Below, piece after piece: positions 33,119-45,649 of a stretch of 64,000 nucleotides of DNA (positions are counted from its first letter, which is position 1; the number at the start of each line of letters is the position of its first letter). This stretch comes from Zygaena filipendulae (lineage: Eukaryota; Arthropoda; Insecta; Lepidoptera; Zygaenidae). The stretch spans positions 1,567,501 to 1,631,500 of the forward strand of contig OU015654.1 in assembly GCA_907165275.2 (NCBI GenBank), in the 5' to 3' direction. The position numbers were made by a program, and so were the translations under genes. The notes below the pieces were generated by a model. It saw nothing but the letters and a program-made list of their open reading frames with translations, made no database searches and was not told the DNA's origin.

Positions 33119-33269
33119 TTATATTGACAAACAACTAGAATTTACTTTTTCATAATCTATGTTTCATGGTCTATATTTTTAGATGGTACTGGATGCTGGT
33201 GACAATAAATCTAAAATATTTTAATAATAAATTTGACTTATTTCAAGATAATTAAGAATGTGTAATATT

Positions 33270-33616
33270 ATAATCTATACATATATATAAAAATTAATCC
33301 CTATTTCCATTGATCACGGCATCACACGTTAATGGCTGAACCAATTTCCCTAATTCTTTTCTTGTTGTTTGTTATTGCAAGGAGAAGGAGAATATGAAAT
33401 AAGTTTGGAGTTCCTACGGGAATTCCGAAACTCACGCGGGTGAATCTCCGAAACGGTTGGACCGATTTTGACGGGACTTTTACAGTTAAGTTAGCTAGCT
33501 GAGTAAGCTAATGTTATAAGGTGTAAATTAGACTATATTTGAAGTCGTTAGTGAGAGTACGGGTATTCCGAAACTCAAGCGGGTGAAACCGCCCTTGGTT
33601 TACACGCACAGCTAGT
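33270..33616 (+). mobile_element. Helitron-like element, composite
   Basis: ATATATATAAAAATTAATCC start; the module ATTCCGAAACTC..GCGGGTGAA occurs twice; ends in CTAGT at 33612-33616. Confidence 0.65.
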
Positions 33617-33824
33617 ATACATATATAATTTACATACGTCCAGACTGCAATGTGGAACATATTCATCACACAGTCCGTTGTCACTTTATATGAAATGTAT
33701 ATGAGAATTTGAACATAACAAAAATACATATAATATAAAAAACCTTTCGCAACGCCCAGCCGCATAATGAAGCTAGAAACACGAATTTCGGACAGAAATT
33801 AAAGTTACTAAAAACACAAAATTA

Positions 33825-33950
33825 TAGAATACACCCGCGTTATACGTTCCCGAATTTCTGCGGGAACACCGGAATAAAAGGTGCCCTATGTACTTTCTGT
33901 GTTTCTAACAAAGTGTATGCAAAATTTCATGGTCATTGTAGACATAATAT
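33825..33950 (-). mobile_element. Degenerate Helitron-like element
   Basis: TTTCTGCGGGAACACCGG..GTGCCCTATG..GCAAAATTTCATGG. Confidence 0.5.
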
Positions 33951-34199
33951 TACGCGAACAATAACTAAAATATCTCTTATAATATGTCATAGTTGGAAAT
34001 AAGGCCACCTAACGGGTTATATTTAAGGGTTGCGACCTCCTCAGAATTCCGGAATGCCGCCCAGATCCCCAAGAATGCTACCTATTCCATGACCGAAGTA
34101 AAATATCTTTATACGTTAGCGAAGAAATAAATAGGAAAACTAGTGATTGCTCGCAGCTTCACTCACTGGTCACTCCGATAAAAAATAACCCTAGCAAAT

Positions 34200-34327
34200 A
34201 TTAATTGCGGATGTGAGTTTGTTTGTTTGTTTGTTAATTATTCAATAATAACCAAAAAATTCGTAAACATGTTATTAGGGGTACAGGAAAAGGACACCGC
34301 GAGGTAAAACCGCGAGGAAAAGCTAGT
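34200..34327 (+). mobile_element. Short Helitron-like element
   Basis: GGATGTGAGTTTG(TTTG)n through ACCGCGAGGTAAAACCGCGA and CTAGT (34323-34327); the middle is deleted. Confidence 0.65.
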
Positions 34328-35410
34328 TGTTGACACAGTGTGCAAAAAAAAATTAAAACAAATTAAATTCTTACAATAAATATTATTATTAATGTACGAG
34401 TATAAAGAAATATCTACTAATTTTCCATTAAGCTCTGAGAAAAAATAAAATGACATGAAAACGCGACAAAAATTTACGACTTGGCAACATCGTAGCTATG
34501 TTATTCATAGCGTCTACGAGTCTACGAGAGGTGCTACGAGAACGTTGCCGCTACACGAAAATTGACGTAGCGGACACTATTTAAATTTTGAATATTCATG
34601 TGGAAACGTGTTTTTGCTTCCATCGGGATTGTTGTTATGTTTTTGTATGACATTAAAGCACGAACTTAAAATATGAGGTCAAAGAACTTGATGGGATATA
34701 CGAGTACAAGTTTTTCTAATCTAAATCATCGTGAGTTGATACTAATCAAGTAGTTTTGCAGCATAAAAACAATATTTTTTTGACCTAAGCGTTTTGAGCG
34801 ACCTAAAGTTTTTTAGCTAGTATCTACATTAGAATTATTCACTTTCGAAGTACAATTTGTATTGTAATTTACAGTGAGAAAATAAAAAGTTATGTTACGT
34901 TCACGTGTTACTCGTTCAATACACGTAAGGAACTCTAGAATTAAACCCTCATAGATGTAATCTATAATAATAAGATTATTATTATTGTATAAAGAGAAAA
35001 AAAGGTTTTTCGTATGTTTGTTTGTAATGGACAAACTCAAAAATTACTAAACCGATTTTTCTAATTATATATTTCATGATCAAAATCATTCTTAATAAGT
35101 GATATAGAGAATTTTTTATCACGAAGTTCCTTCGAGAACTTGGAAATTGACTTGAGACCTATGCGGAATCGACTGGCAACAAATAAATAAGAAAGGATGA
35201 AGAAAAATGTAAAAAGTTAGGTTATTATTAATACAACCACTTCCCTCCCTGTTCTCTCGGTTGCCAGGCGACCTTCTTATTGGACACACGACAGACAGCC
35301 GGGAAAGCGCCGCCAATTTTGATGCATCATCCACACTACAGCGCACTCCCTACGGATTTCCTCTGGCGACTTAGCCTCGCTTTAGTATAATGTACGACAT
35401 TATATTCTCT
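34328..35410. other. No supported gene
   Basis: AT-rich; no element or coding frame recognised apart from weak repeat scrap at about 35040-35130. Confidence 0.4.
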
Positions 35411-35780
35411 CTAGCTGTTCCCCCGGATCCACCTGATTGAATTTCGGGATTCAACCCAAAATTTTTGGGATTCAATATTATCCAGAACATACTCTTACTA
35501 AATTTGAATATTCTGTATAGCACATAATATTACAATGCGCCTGAAAGCAATCGAACGTTGTAAATAAATAAAATGAAAAATCAGTGCACAATCTTATTTT
35601 ATTATTATGTATTATTATTATGTATGCGGTAATTTCGGAGTTTCCGCGGGAATTCCCGAAAAAAGGACCCTATGTCCTTCTCTGTATCCCTAACATCGTG
35701 TATGCAAAATTTCATGATGATCCGTTGAGGCGTCCGCCTTTGAGGCGTGAAAGCTTAACAAACAAACAAACTTAAGGAAT
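35411..35780 (-). mobile_element. Two Helitron-like fragments
   Basis: CTAGCTGTTCCCCCGG at 35411 is a terminal scrap; 35622-35780 has ATGCGGTAATTTCGGAG, CCCTATGTCCTTCTCTG and GGCGTGAAAGC..(AAAC)n. Confidence 0.65.
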
Positions 35781-35865
35781 TAGGGAATATCCTTGGCATT
35801 GAAAGTGCGAACGAAATGATAATTATCATTTCTTTCCAAGCAGTTTTCTTTTTTTATAAATATAA

Positions 35866-36085
35866 CTAGCTGTCCCGCGCGGTTTCACCCGCGATAATTT
35901 CGAAGTTCCATACAAACTTTGCAACCCGTTTTCATCCCCTTGGGGGTTGAATTTTCAAAAATCCTTTCTTATCGGATGCCATACAAAGAACACACCCTCT
36001 AAGTTTCAGGTCTCTAAGATCAGCGGCTTAGACTGTGCGTTGATCCATCAGTCATTCAGGGCAAAACATTTTATATGCATAGATT
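35866..36085 (-). mobile_element. Helitron-like element, long subfamily
   Basis: CTAG 35866-35869, TGTCCCGCGCGG, GGTTGAATTTTCAAAAATCC, TATATGCATAGATT at the high end. Confidence 0.8.
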
Positions 36086-36899
36086 ATAAAAAAGAAAACT
36101 GCTTCAATAAGGTAGAGTAAGTAAATTTTTTTCTACTAATACTAGTAAGGTACTTAATATTCATAATTTAAAACACCACAAAGCCGAAAACCCCAGCGAG
36201 GAAACTGTACTGTACCTATAATGTGTAACGTGGAAATAAAAGGAGTTTCTCTTATGAAAAATGATAATAAAAAAATAATACAAGCAACGGGAAGGCCACT
36301 GCGAGCAATTTCATTCTCTCGCTGAAGCGAAATAAAAAAAAAATCTAGGTCAGGTAGAAAGGGGATTGTACTGCAAGAGTTTGGTGTAGGTAACTACGTT
36401 GCTTTAGGTAATTGTAACTGGATGTGGCTTGTCTCTTCTCGTTTTATGGAAGAACGTCACAGTTAATTTTTATATGAAACTCTGTAATTATACTCACTGA
36501 CAGTATATTGCTTTATATTATTGTCTCATAATATTTTTTTCGGATTCCGCGGCTGCCATAATTATTTACAAAGGAAAGGCGAAAGAAATCTGTTATAGTC
36601 GTAGTAGATTTATAATACCACTCACAGAGACAAGCTCCGCTAGATGGTAGATCATCATTTCACTAAACAGTAGGTACTTTTACGTTGGGTACCAGACTAC
36701 TGTATCAAGGGGTCCCCCACCCGCGACCACGATGGTTGATATGTGGTGAAGTCAAGGTCACGCGCTACTTTTCGAAAAACTAAATACACGTGATATCTCA
36801 CTACACCCTTCCCCCCTTGTGATATTTCGTATTTTTGCCGAACCCACTCTCTGTCGAACATCACGTGAACAATGGACGATCCCATATGTATAGTTTACT

Positions 36900-37280
36900 A
36901 GCTTACTTTGGAGATCCCGCGGGTATTCCGAGACAAAAATACTTACTATAGATCATTTCACTCACGAAGGCGCGCTCCACCTTTCATGCTAATCATTAAT
37001 GAACCAATCAGGAGAAAACTTTACACAAGAGAAACTCCCCGCACCCCTCAATTGGAAAATGGTGGGGCACGTCTTCGTGAATGAAACGATCTATACCCTA
37101 TATTATTTTCTGTGCCTACCCTTGACAACATGCAAGTAGTGTGCAAAATTTAAAATTATGGAATAAAAAGTAGCCTATGTTCTTCTCTGTACCCCTGACA
37201 ACGTGTATGGAAAATTTCGTGGTGATCGGTTGAGCCGTTTCGCTGTGAAATCTCTCTTTCGCATTTGTAATATTAGTAAG
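36900..37280 (-). mobile_element. Degenerate Helitron-like element split by a MITE
   Basis: GATCCCGCGGGTATTCC..AAAAATAC on one side and CCCTATATTATTTTCTGTG..GTTGAGCC on the other are parts of one copy with 36947-37095 inserted; a second partial module starts at about 37157. Confidence 0.6.
36947..37095. mobile_element. 149-bp MITE with 33-bp TIRs
   Basis: TATAGATCATTTCACTCACG left and the inverse of TATAGATCGTTTCATTCACG right. The target appears to be TA inside a Helitron-like copy. Confidence 0.75.
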
Positions 37281-37917
37281 CATTTATAATTAATACTACT
37301 AATGTGAGGATTTATCTCCTCAACTGCGACACTTCCAGTAATACCTAACTGATCGTTGCTATCCGTAATGTAGGCCAGTGCGGCGGCGGACGTGGTTGCA
37401 ATTTGATGCGGTAACACGACTGCGCCCGGGCTGCGTCATCCAGATAAACTTATAGCGCTCTATAGCTGCGTAATTTTTAATGTGCACGTAAAGAAATAAT
37501 AATATTATATTACCAGGGATATAAAATTTTAGGTTATTAAAAATACCAGTTAATTTAAATTTCAGTTTAGTGCGCAGGTAGGTACGTAACTTGGAAAGTT
37601 TTCCGGGTAAACAGCGGGGAGTAGATATAATAAATTTACACTTTGTGGTAATGAAAGGTCATTTCGAAGGGAATATCTAAATACAAAAAATGAGCATATC
37701 GTATATTCACCTACCTAGTAAAATTTAATTATATAGATAGTGTACCTACCTATGTGGTATGTTAAGAGGACATACATCAAGAACGTCCCCAAAAGCTACA
37801 AGGAAAAGTTATCCATAACCTTGAGTCTACATGTTGATGGCCTATCACTAACACTTTGTTTTATTTAGATTTTAATTTTACTTTTTTGCACTGCCGGTCT
37901 TCCTAGTTAAATAAATA
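37281..37917. other. No supported gene
   Basis: AT-rich apart from a GC patch at 37375-37440 (GTGCGGCGGCGGACGTGG); nothing recognised. Confidence 0.35.
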
Positions 37918-38252
37918 ACCAATGGGGATGTAAACTACTTTTGAAAATCAAAATTCTAATTAGTCCTTAATAAAAAACAATAGACACGTGTTTTTTGCTT
38001 TTTTAAATTAATTAAAATATACAGAGATAAAGTGCATTAAAGTTTAGGTTAAGGGGGTCGTGACGTCACTAACCGCTAAAACCGCTACACAAACTGTCAG
38101 AATAGTGACGTCACGCGAAATTTCAACTCAATATATCGCAACTAATTGATTACGTAAATAAAGAAAAAATACGTGTCCAATATTTTTTAATAATCTACAA
38201 GACGGAATCTAAAAAATAAAAATTAGTCAACATGCCCATTAGGTATACTTAT
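37918..38252 (+). mobile_element. CRE-bearing MITE, copy 6
   Basis: AATGGGGATGTAAAC start, TCGTGACGTCACTAACC and AGTGACGTCACGCG, end GTCAACATGCCCATT. Confidence 0.8.
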
Positions 38253-38947
38253 TGTAGATTCATATTAAAGTTCAGATTATTATTACTTACTTGGTGTAAT
38301 GACAGTGCTTACTACAATAATAAATTTTAAAACACAAAAGTAATAAGACTTTACTTCAAAAGCTTTTAAGCAGATTTTACAACTTGAACGTTTAAAAACA
38401 AACAAATAGTTAATGTTAATAATTCCATTTTAACACCGCTTCGTGCACGTTCCGCTTCAATTTCTCACAGCGAAAACTTCTTGGCAAGTTAAGCTTAAAA
38501 AATAGCAGCGCATTTTCCAACAATAATTAAACCGGTTACACACTGAAAGCGAAAGAATAGAGCCCCATTGTCGGCGGTTTCAAAGGATTTCAGCGATGAT
38601 ATACAGCCTTCATCGAACGGCGGGGGTTTTGACTTATAAATAAGTTATGGAGCTAGAGAGAGATTTACATTGGGACGCAGGCTTTATATTAAATTCCAAT
38701 AAGATTTAGTGGCAGATAGCTGCAAGTATTTGTTATTATAATAAAGTACCTATAATGTCTTACAAAGTTTTGAGCACCTGAATTTATGAAACGTTGGCCA
38801 AAAAACACATTATGAAAACTGAAGTTTAAAAATCCAACCAGTTTTATTTATTTCATTAACAAATTAAAATAAAAACCAAGCTTAATAAAAGTTATAAAAC
38901 GTTCGTAACGAAATATTAAGCGATTGTGATCAAATTATTATTGGATA
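38253..38947. other. No supported gene
   Basis: AT-rich; nothing recognised. Confidence 0.4.
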
Positions 38948-39150
38948 CTAGCTGCTGTTCCCCGCGGTTTGACTCGCATTAATTTCGGAGTTCCCGAGTG
39001 AATACCGGGACAAAAAATACTCTATGTCCTTCTCTGTACCGCTGCCAAAGCATATGTAAAATTTCATGATGATCGGTTGAGCCGTTAAGGCGTGGAAACG
39101 TAAAGACGGATAGACAGACAGAGTTACTTTTGCATTTATAATATTAGTCG
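38948..39150 (-). mobile_element. Helitron-like element
   Basis: CTAG 38948-38951, CTGTTCCCCGCGGTTTGAC, ATGTCCTTCTCTGTACC, GCATTTATAATATTAGTCG at the high end. Confidence 0.8.
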
Positions 39151-40863
39151 CGATGAACCTATTTTTTTTTTTTTAATAAATATCACTTCTTGTATGTCAA
39201 CAAAAAAAACTACTTTTTGTTATTAACTACTAGTTGCCTGCGATTACTCTCGTATTACATTCGAGATTTTTTCAGACACTATTATCAAAAAAAATGCATT
39301 CTGTGCAAAAAAATCAAATCGAACTGTTGCTTTGTAGCGTAGTGAAAATCGAAAAAACAAACGATGGAATTCGTAAATAGATCTGAAAAGACGCAGAGGT
39401 CTGAGCCTGGGATCGAGCTCACATCCTCCGTATTCAGCAAACCAAGAATTCTATCACTGAGTTACACAGATTACACTAATATCACAACAAACAAACAAAC
39501 AAAACTACTAACTACTCAACAGCTGTTATCTAAAACATACCTAATATCCACTCGATTCCAAGCCACCACATACAGGATGGTATCTCTACCACAAGTCGAC
39601 GCTTCAACCGTCCACAAAACTCTCGAACACAGTTAGATGGTACATGTGAGAGCTTTCTCTCGAAATCTCCGGGACAAATATTTGTTCCGGGACAAAGTCG
39701 AACTTCGCTTCGGTCCGGTACTAAAGGAAGGAGTGAGTTTGCTCTACGGATCGGAGTACGTACCAGCTTTTGTCTGCCTGCAGTTGCTCAAATCAATGAT
39801 TCGATTGTCTCTTTGAAGTAGTTTAAAAAAAGTTTCAAGAATTTCAAGGAATATAAAGGAAAATACAGGTGGAATGGTGGATCTACATTATTTTCTCATG
39901 TAATTGTAGGAGGTACTGATCATTTTCCATTTCAGAGAGACTCTTTGTTACAGAAACTCTGCGATGACGTGACGGTTCAATAAATAAAAATAGTGAGCTT
40001 CCTAACGTAGGAAAACTATTCTTATACATCTATTTTCTGTTTGGTACTGCTTTGTATTCTTTAATTGCGTATCAAAAAGAACTTTTGTAATATAAAAATA
40101 CGCGGTTTTTTTTGTAAAAAAATACGAGTGACTGAATGCATTGCTTTTGTTTTTATTTAATAAGCTTATATATACGTATTCATGGTATTCAATTATGCCG
40201 TTCAGTAGTCAAAATAACTAATGGATTTAATGAATTTACAATCGCAAGTATAACATACATAACAATTATATCAAAAAGTGTCAAATATAGTCGTAATGGG
40301 CTGAACACGTTCTCCACTGTTATATTTTTTTTTTCGTGTCCCTCTGATATGTGTCAGAGTCCTTGTTTTTTCTTTTAATTTATACCTGTTTTGTTTTATT
40401 TATTGTCTTGTAATTTTAAAATTTTAATATAATAATAAATAAATAATTAATATAATAATTTTAATATTTACACTGAATTTAAAAAATTAACATAACGCCT
40501 TCTTTTATATAAATTTCGCCTACCTTAACACTTAGACACTCGGGGGATATTGTCTGCTCCAATGAAATAAATTAATATCAATTGAGGCTAATTTTTTCAG
40601 ATAAGGAAAATCTCAAATTAATTAGATAATTAGACTAATAAGCTATCATTTTATCTGTCGATTAAAAATCAACATTGATAGGCATCCAATCGTACTTGCG
40701 CAACTTACTAAAAAACATCTATTAAGATATTCCATTTAAAAAAAGTCGATGGAGAGAAATGTGAAATAGAGCAAACTGTCTTTCTTAATGATACTTTTAA
40801 ACTATACATAAAAAAATTAGATACGAAAACTTTTCTAGCAAGAGTGCGACTATTTTCATAATT
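39151..40863. other. No supported gene
   Basis: Mostly AT-rich. A (AAAC)n tract at 39487-39502 and moderate-GC DNA at 39400-39790 show no splice-flanked frame. Confidence 0.4.
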
Positions 40864-41052
40864 GGACATAGATAAGCAACAGTGTGTTCACCCATACTAG
40901 AGAAGTTTTGAGTAACAATTTTTTTATAATAAACATTTAAACAATGTAAAAAGGTAAAAGTATAATTAAAAAATGTTCTATGACTCCCAACAAAGCGTTC
41001 TATATCAATAACTTAATTTTGTGAGTTAACATGTTATTGCTTATCGGCGTCC
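40864..41052. mobile_element. GGACATAGATAAGC MITE, copy 2
   Basis: GGACATAGATAAGCAACAG left, ATTGCTTATCGGCGTCC right, with AATT duplicated at 40860-40863 and 41053-41056. Confidence 0.8.
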
Positions 41053-41397
41053 AATTACTGTATTTCACGTTTCACTCCAAGGAAATATGTTTTTTCGATT
41101 GTGATCGCATATACCGTTCAAGTCAATTGCTCAAAACAGTGAAACAACAAATCGCAGTTAGAAAAGCATCGTAAATCCAACGCACCGTGCACATTCCGAA
41201 TCATTTCCCGGAGTGCCCAAGTATTTTCAATACCGCTCATCCCCTAAACACCGATGACAGGCCGACATGGACCAGTTACAACCCTCTGTCATTAGTTGCA
41301 GTCAACAGTGACCGGAGTTGGGATACTGTGTGTTTGTTGCACTTGAGAGATTTGTAGTCCGGGAGCTGGCTCGAACTTTTCATTTGGTACGCTCGGC

Positions 41398-41438
41398 ATG
41401 GATCGACACTTCTGTACGTTATATGAACATCGAACATG
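41398..41438 (+). other. Weak candidate start exon
   Basis: GGCATGG opens a 13-codon frame (MDRHFCTLYEHRT) ending in a strong donor CATG|GTAAGT. There is no TATA box and no partner exon, so confidence is low. Confidence 0.18.
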
Positions 41439-41439
41439 G

Positions 41440-42171
41440 TAAGTCGTTGATTTTCAGTCTTCACAAGTCTGGTAAAGAAAGTATGTCTTACCTATTATAT
41501 TTGAGAATATAAGACTCAACATAAAGAACCGTGATATTCGAAATTCGGCGCATATCATGCCAGTCTACGCCTAGAGACGCTTGAAGTTCGTGTTTGATTT
41601 GCGCAATTGTGCCTCAAATATCTAATAGGTTCATTAATCATCGAATAGGTGTATAAAACGGTTGAGCTTTTTCCTGCCTGACCTGCACTGACCCTAAATA
41701 TACACCAAGGTCATATAACTAAAAGATACATAGCAAGTGAATCGAAAATACAATGCAAACAGTCCACTAACTACTAATTTTTATTTATTTTTTATTTTTT
41801 TCCCCCAGTTTTCCGACGCCAGCTCTTCGACTACACATTTCACTTTGACACCGACCTACCCTCATGCTAAGTGGGGCCCTCTCCCTCACATGATTTGAGT
41901 TTAATATCCCCACAGAGTGGTGCATTCTTTCGCTGGGGTAGCGGCAAGCACTGACGGGGGTTCAGCCGGGTGGGTTCGGTGAATGATACTCACAATGACG
42001 GGGTGGAAATCTTTCTGATGTACGCTCGAGTATGTCAGTCTTTTTGTATGCATAATTGACTTATAGGTAGGTAGCGCAGGTACTACAGCTACCTTTAGGT
42101 ACGTAAAACCGCATGAGAGAATGCGATTTAAATTTTGATCAAACGCGAACGCTGCAATATTAAAATCCATC
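41440..42171. other. No supported gene
   Basis: GC-richer DNA at 41800-42000 with ordinary composition otherwise. No exon recognised downstream of the candidate at 41398. Confidence 0.35.
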
Positions 42172-42312
42172 TGTACTAATAATATACATCCGTCTGTCTG
42201 TTACCTTTTATGCCGTAATTATCTCAACCGATCATCATAGCATTTTGTATATCTACCTGCACCGCGGGAACTCTGAAATTAACGCGGGGGAATCCGTGTG
42301 GAAGAGCTAATT
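42172..42312 (+). mobile_element. Degenerate Helitron-like element
   Basis: CTGTCTGTTACC..CTCAACCGATCATCAT..CACCGCGGGAACTCTG..AACGCGGGGGAATCCG. Confidence 0.6.
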
Positions 42313-42509
42313 CACATTCACAATTATTTTTACGATGCCGATAAATTTCGGTAATAACTTACCTGAGTATATTTCTAGTATATCTGTTTTACACAAGTAT
42401 AATTGTACCTAAAATGGTACTTAATATATTCCTTCACTTACAAAACCTTAACATTATCTTGAATACCTAATACTTGATATTATACACCACCCATTTAACA
42501 TCGAAGCGA

Positions 42510-42544
42510 TGACGTCACAGCCCGAGCTGCAATTTATGACGTCA
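42510..42544. promoter_or_regulatory. Paired CRE-like TGACGTCA sites
   Basis: Perfect 8-bp palindromes at 42510-42517 and 42537-42544, 27 bp apart, outside the CRE-bearing MITE copies. A TTAGTGC and TTCAGTAC follow in GC-richer DNA, so this could be an ATF/CREB-type regulatory site. Confidence 0.4.
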
Positions 42545-42559
42545 CGCGACGTTAGTGCT

Positions 42560-43339
42560 TAGTGCAAGCGGGCGTGTCGACTAATGCATTTAGCATGACT
42601 CCAAACTCCGACTACAAGTATTCAGTACAGTTTAGTTCAGTTTCTAAAGCAAAACGGTGCATTGCGTATTTACGAGTAGCACAAACGACGTTGTACCTAC
42701 TAAAAGGGTTTTTTTTAGGTATTACTTTGTTGCTGAGAGCAATGAGAGTCACCCTTTAGCTATATTTCAAAGTTGCAACATTAGTTCCGAAACTTCTTAA
42801 TTGTAGAGACTAATTAAGTCATAATTGATCATCAAACTTTTAAGACAAGCAAGAGCACTTTAAAAAATCTTTCACTTCACTTTATTAATTAGTGGCTTCT
42901 ATGTTATTTTTATACTTTTTTTAAAATCTTTAAGCGTGACTAAAATATGACTTCCCTGTTTTTGATGCTAAGATATAATAATATAATATTATAAATAGGT
43001 ATGGAAAAACATGAAGAAAATCTAGGGGTGCTTTCTACCAGTGTAAATAAATTTTCTTCTCTTTGTATATATTTTCTCTTTACACGTAATACGCATAATA
43101 AATGTATAAAACTCTTCCATATTACAGATTCGAGATTCTATTTTAGTTGTCGGCAATATCTGTATTAACATAACGATAAATAATAGCATTACATATCTAT
43201 TGTAACGTAATAATTATTAACCGAAATAAAAAAAAAAAGCAAATGTAACAATATTTTAGTTTTCTTTTGGTCCTGACGCTGCTTTAGTTGGGTCAAACGT
43301 TATCTAACAATATCTTGAGTTCAATGGTTATCGATATAA
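42560..43339. other. No supported gene
   Basis: Begins with the DNA next to the CRE pair, then AT-rich. No coding frame supported. Confidence 0.35.
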
Positions 43340-43646
43340 TTAAAACCGACTTCCAAAAACACAAAACTAAAAAGCTAAAAATAAAAAGCTGAAAATAACA
43401 AAATACCGATTTAATCCAAAATACAAAAACACACGTAATATTTTTAATTGGTTTGTGCTACCGCTGATCGGTTTGAATTCGGTGACAAGCCCGCTGGTGT
43501 CTGCCCACTTGGGTTGTGCTGCTCACGAAGAGCTGGTGGCGGGAGTCAACTTAGCCCATACCCATACCCTCCATATTTGGCTTGTCACCGACTTAATCAG
43601 TGAACATACATAAAAAAAAACCTCCTCCTTTTTGGAAGTCGGTTAA
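43340..43646. mobile_element. Short ACCGACTTCC foldback element
   Basis: TTAAAACCGACTTCCAAAAA left and TTTTTGGAAGTCGGTTAA right; shares the loop phrase GCCCGCTGGTGTCTGCCCAC with 5995-7263 but lacks the 273-bp units and the long palindrome. Confidence 0.75.
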
Positions 43647-43667
43647 TAACGAGCACGATACGTAATG

Positions 43668-44358
43668 TGCTTGGTGCAATATAACGGCTATGCACGCTTT
43701 TATGATTTCTACTTGTATACTAATATCATAAAAAGAAAAAATGGCTATTTGGACGCAGATAAGCAATAACATGTTAACCCACAAACTTACGTTATTGATT
43801 CAAAACGATTTATTGAGAGTTAAAGAACATTTTATTATTATGTGTTTACCTTATTACATATGCAACTAAATATTTAACGTAAAAAATGTTGACACAAAGT
43901 GGCGCTAAACTTTTAAAACACGATTTAGTCAAAATTTCTCCAATGTGGGTTAACACAATAATAATGGCTGTGTGCGTTTCTGTGATTTCTACTTCTATAC
44001 TAATATCATAAAAAGAAAAAAAGACTATTGGGATGCAGATAAGCAATAACATGTTAACCCACAAACTTAAGTTATTGATTCAAAACGATTTATTGAGAGT
44101 TGAAGAACATTTTATTATTTCGTGTTTACATTATTACATTGCTTAAATATGCAACTAAATATTTAACATAAAAAATGTTGACACAAAATTTTGCTAAACT
44201 TTTAAAACACGATTGAGTCAAAATTTCTCCAATGTGGGTTAACACACTATTGCTTATCTATGTCCAACTAACATGTGCTTGATGCAATATAACGGCTGTG
44301 CGCGTTTCTATGATTTCTACTTCTGTACTAATATCATAAAAAGAAAAAAGGCTATTTA
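43668..44358. repeat. Tandem cluster of GGAC MITE plus flank
   Basis: The flank (ACGGCTATGC..GATTTCTACTTGTATACTAA) occurs three times, starting near 43683, 43963 and 44291, and a GGAC..AAGCAATAACATG MITE follows the first two. The final right end GCTTATCTATGTCC is at 44265. Units are 280 and 328 bp apart. Confidence 0.8.
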
Positions 44359-44525
44359 TTGTATGTTTGTTAGTAATAGATAAAAAAAAATACTTAACCA
44401 ATTATAAAAATCCTCTCACTTACAAGAAGTTACAGTGTTCCTGAGTGGCATGGGGTGCAATTTTTATGAAATCCCCGCGGAAACTCCGAAATTGACTACA
44501 GGGAAACCGTGAGGGGTCGACTAGT
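44359..44525 (+). mobile_element. Helitron-like element
   Basis: TTGTATGTTTGTTAGTAATAG..CCCCGCGGAAACTCCG..GGGAAACCGTGAGG..CTAGT at 44521-44525. Confidence 0.65.
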
Positions 44526-44888
44526 TTAGAAATTTATTTATTTATTTATTTATTAAATAAAGTATTGTAAACCATTACAAACAATTTTTATACCACGCAG
44601 TTTTATCTACACTTGCCACCTTTTTTGAAGGAACAATAGCATCAAAATATTGTAAAAAATATAATGATTTTGGGTGTCTTCGGGAAAAATATACTTTGTA
44701 CCTACATACCACACATTTATTTTTAATCATATAATATTATTTTTCGTACTTTATTATTCTACAATAAATTAAAATGTAGTACGATACTATATAAATATAG
44801 TACGGCCCCAGCCAGCCCAGCCCAGTCCAGCTTTTTTTTACGTTCCTAAGTCCCGATTTATGGAAAAACGAATCAAGCAACTTTAAAT

Positions 44889-45108
44889 GGACATAGATAA
44901 GCGGAGATAGATGGAGAAATTTTTAATAAATTAAAATTTTAAAATTTTAGCGCCATTTTGTTTCAACGTTTTTACGTTCAATATTTAGTTACATATTTAA
45001 GTAATGTAATAAGGTAAACACAATTAAAAAACGTTCTCCAACTAAATAAATCGTTCTGAATCAATAACTTCGTTTTGTGGGTTAACATGTTATTGCTTAT
45101 CTGCGTCC
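44889..45108. mobile_element. GGACATAGATAAGC MITE, copy 4
   Basis: GGACATAGATAAGCG left, GCTTATCTGCGTCC right, AAAT duplicated at 44885-44888 and 45109-45112. Interior TTAGCGCCATTTTG is shared with the other copies. Confidence 0.82.
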
Positions 45109-45245
45109 AAATATAAAGTTACGTTCCTCAGCAGCGGAGACATTAAAGGCTGATTATGCTGCGCCATCTTGCTATATAAGTAGAGAATGTAGGTATGCCA
45201 AAAACCCTGGGGTGGGTGCAATCGCTTCATTGCCCTAATTGCGCG

Positions 45246-45290
45246 TGACGTCATAAATCGCGTGCCAATAGGGATGCAGTCGTGACGTCA
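45246..45290. promoter_or_regulatory. Paired CRE-like TGACGTCA sites
   Basis: TGACGTCA at 45246-45253 and 45283-45290, 37 bp apart, just downstream of a TIR element. AATAGGGATG between them resembles the end of the CRE-bearing MITE family, so it may be a decayed copy. Confidence 0.35.
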
Positions 45291-45435
45291 CTAGCAGGGG
45301 ACGACGCTAATATTATTTTGATAGTTTTACGATTTTGTGATAATTTACTATCCTATATACAAATGGGCACAGAAATATCCGATTTATTTTTTCATAAATA
45401 TAATATTATTACGATAGAACATAGTCTAATAAAAT

Positions 45436-45649
45436 CCCTACTAATATTATAATGCGGAAGTAGGTAACTCTGTCTGTCTGTTTGTCTGTCTGTCTGTTAC
45501 GCTTTCATGCCTTAACGGCTCAACCGATCATCATATAATTTTGCATACACGTTGTCAGGGGTACAGAGTAGGACATAGGGTACTTTTATCCCGAAATTCC
45601 CGCGGGAAGTCCCAACTTATCGCGGGTGAAACCGCGGGGAACAGCTAGT
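45436..45649 (+). mobile_element. Helitron-like element, well preserved
   Basis: TCCCTACTAATATTATAATG start (TC), (GTCT)n, ACGCTTTCATGCCTTAACGG, AGGGTACTTTTATCCCG, TCGCGGGTGAAACCGCGG hairpin and CTAGT at 45645-45649. This is the best full copy in the window. Confidence 0.88.
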
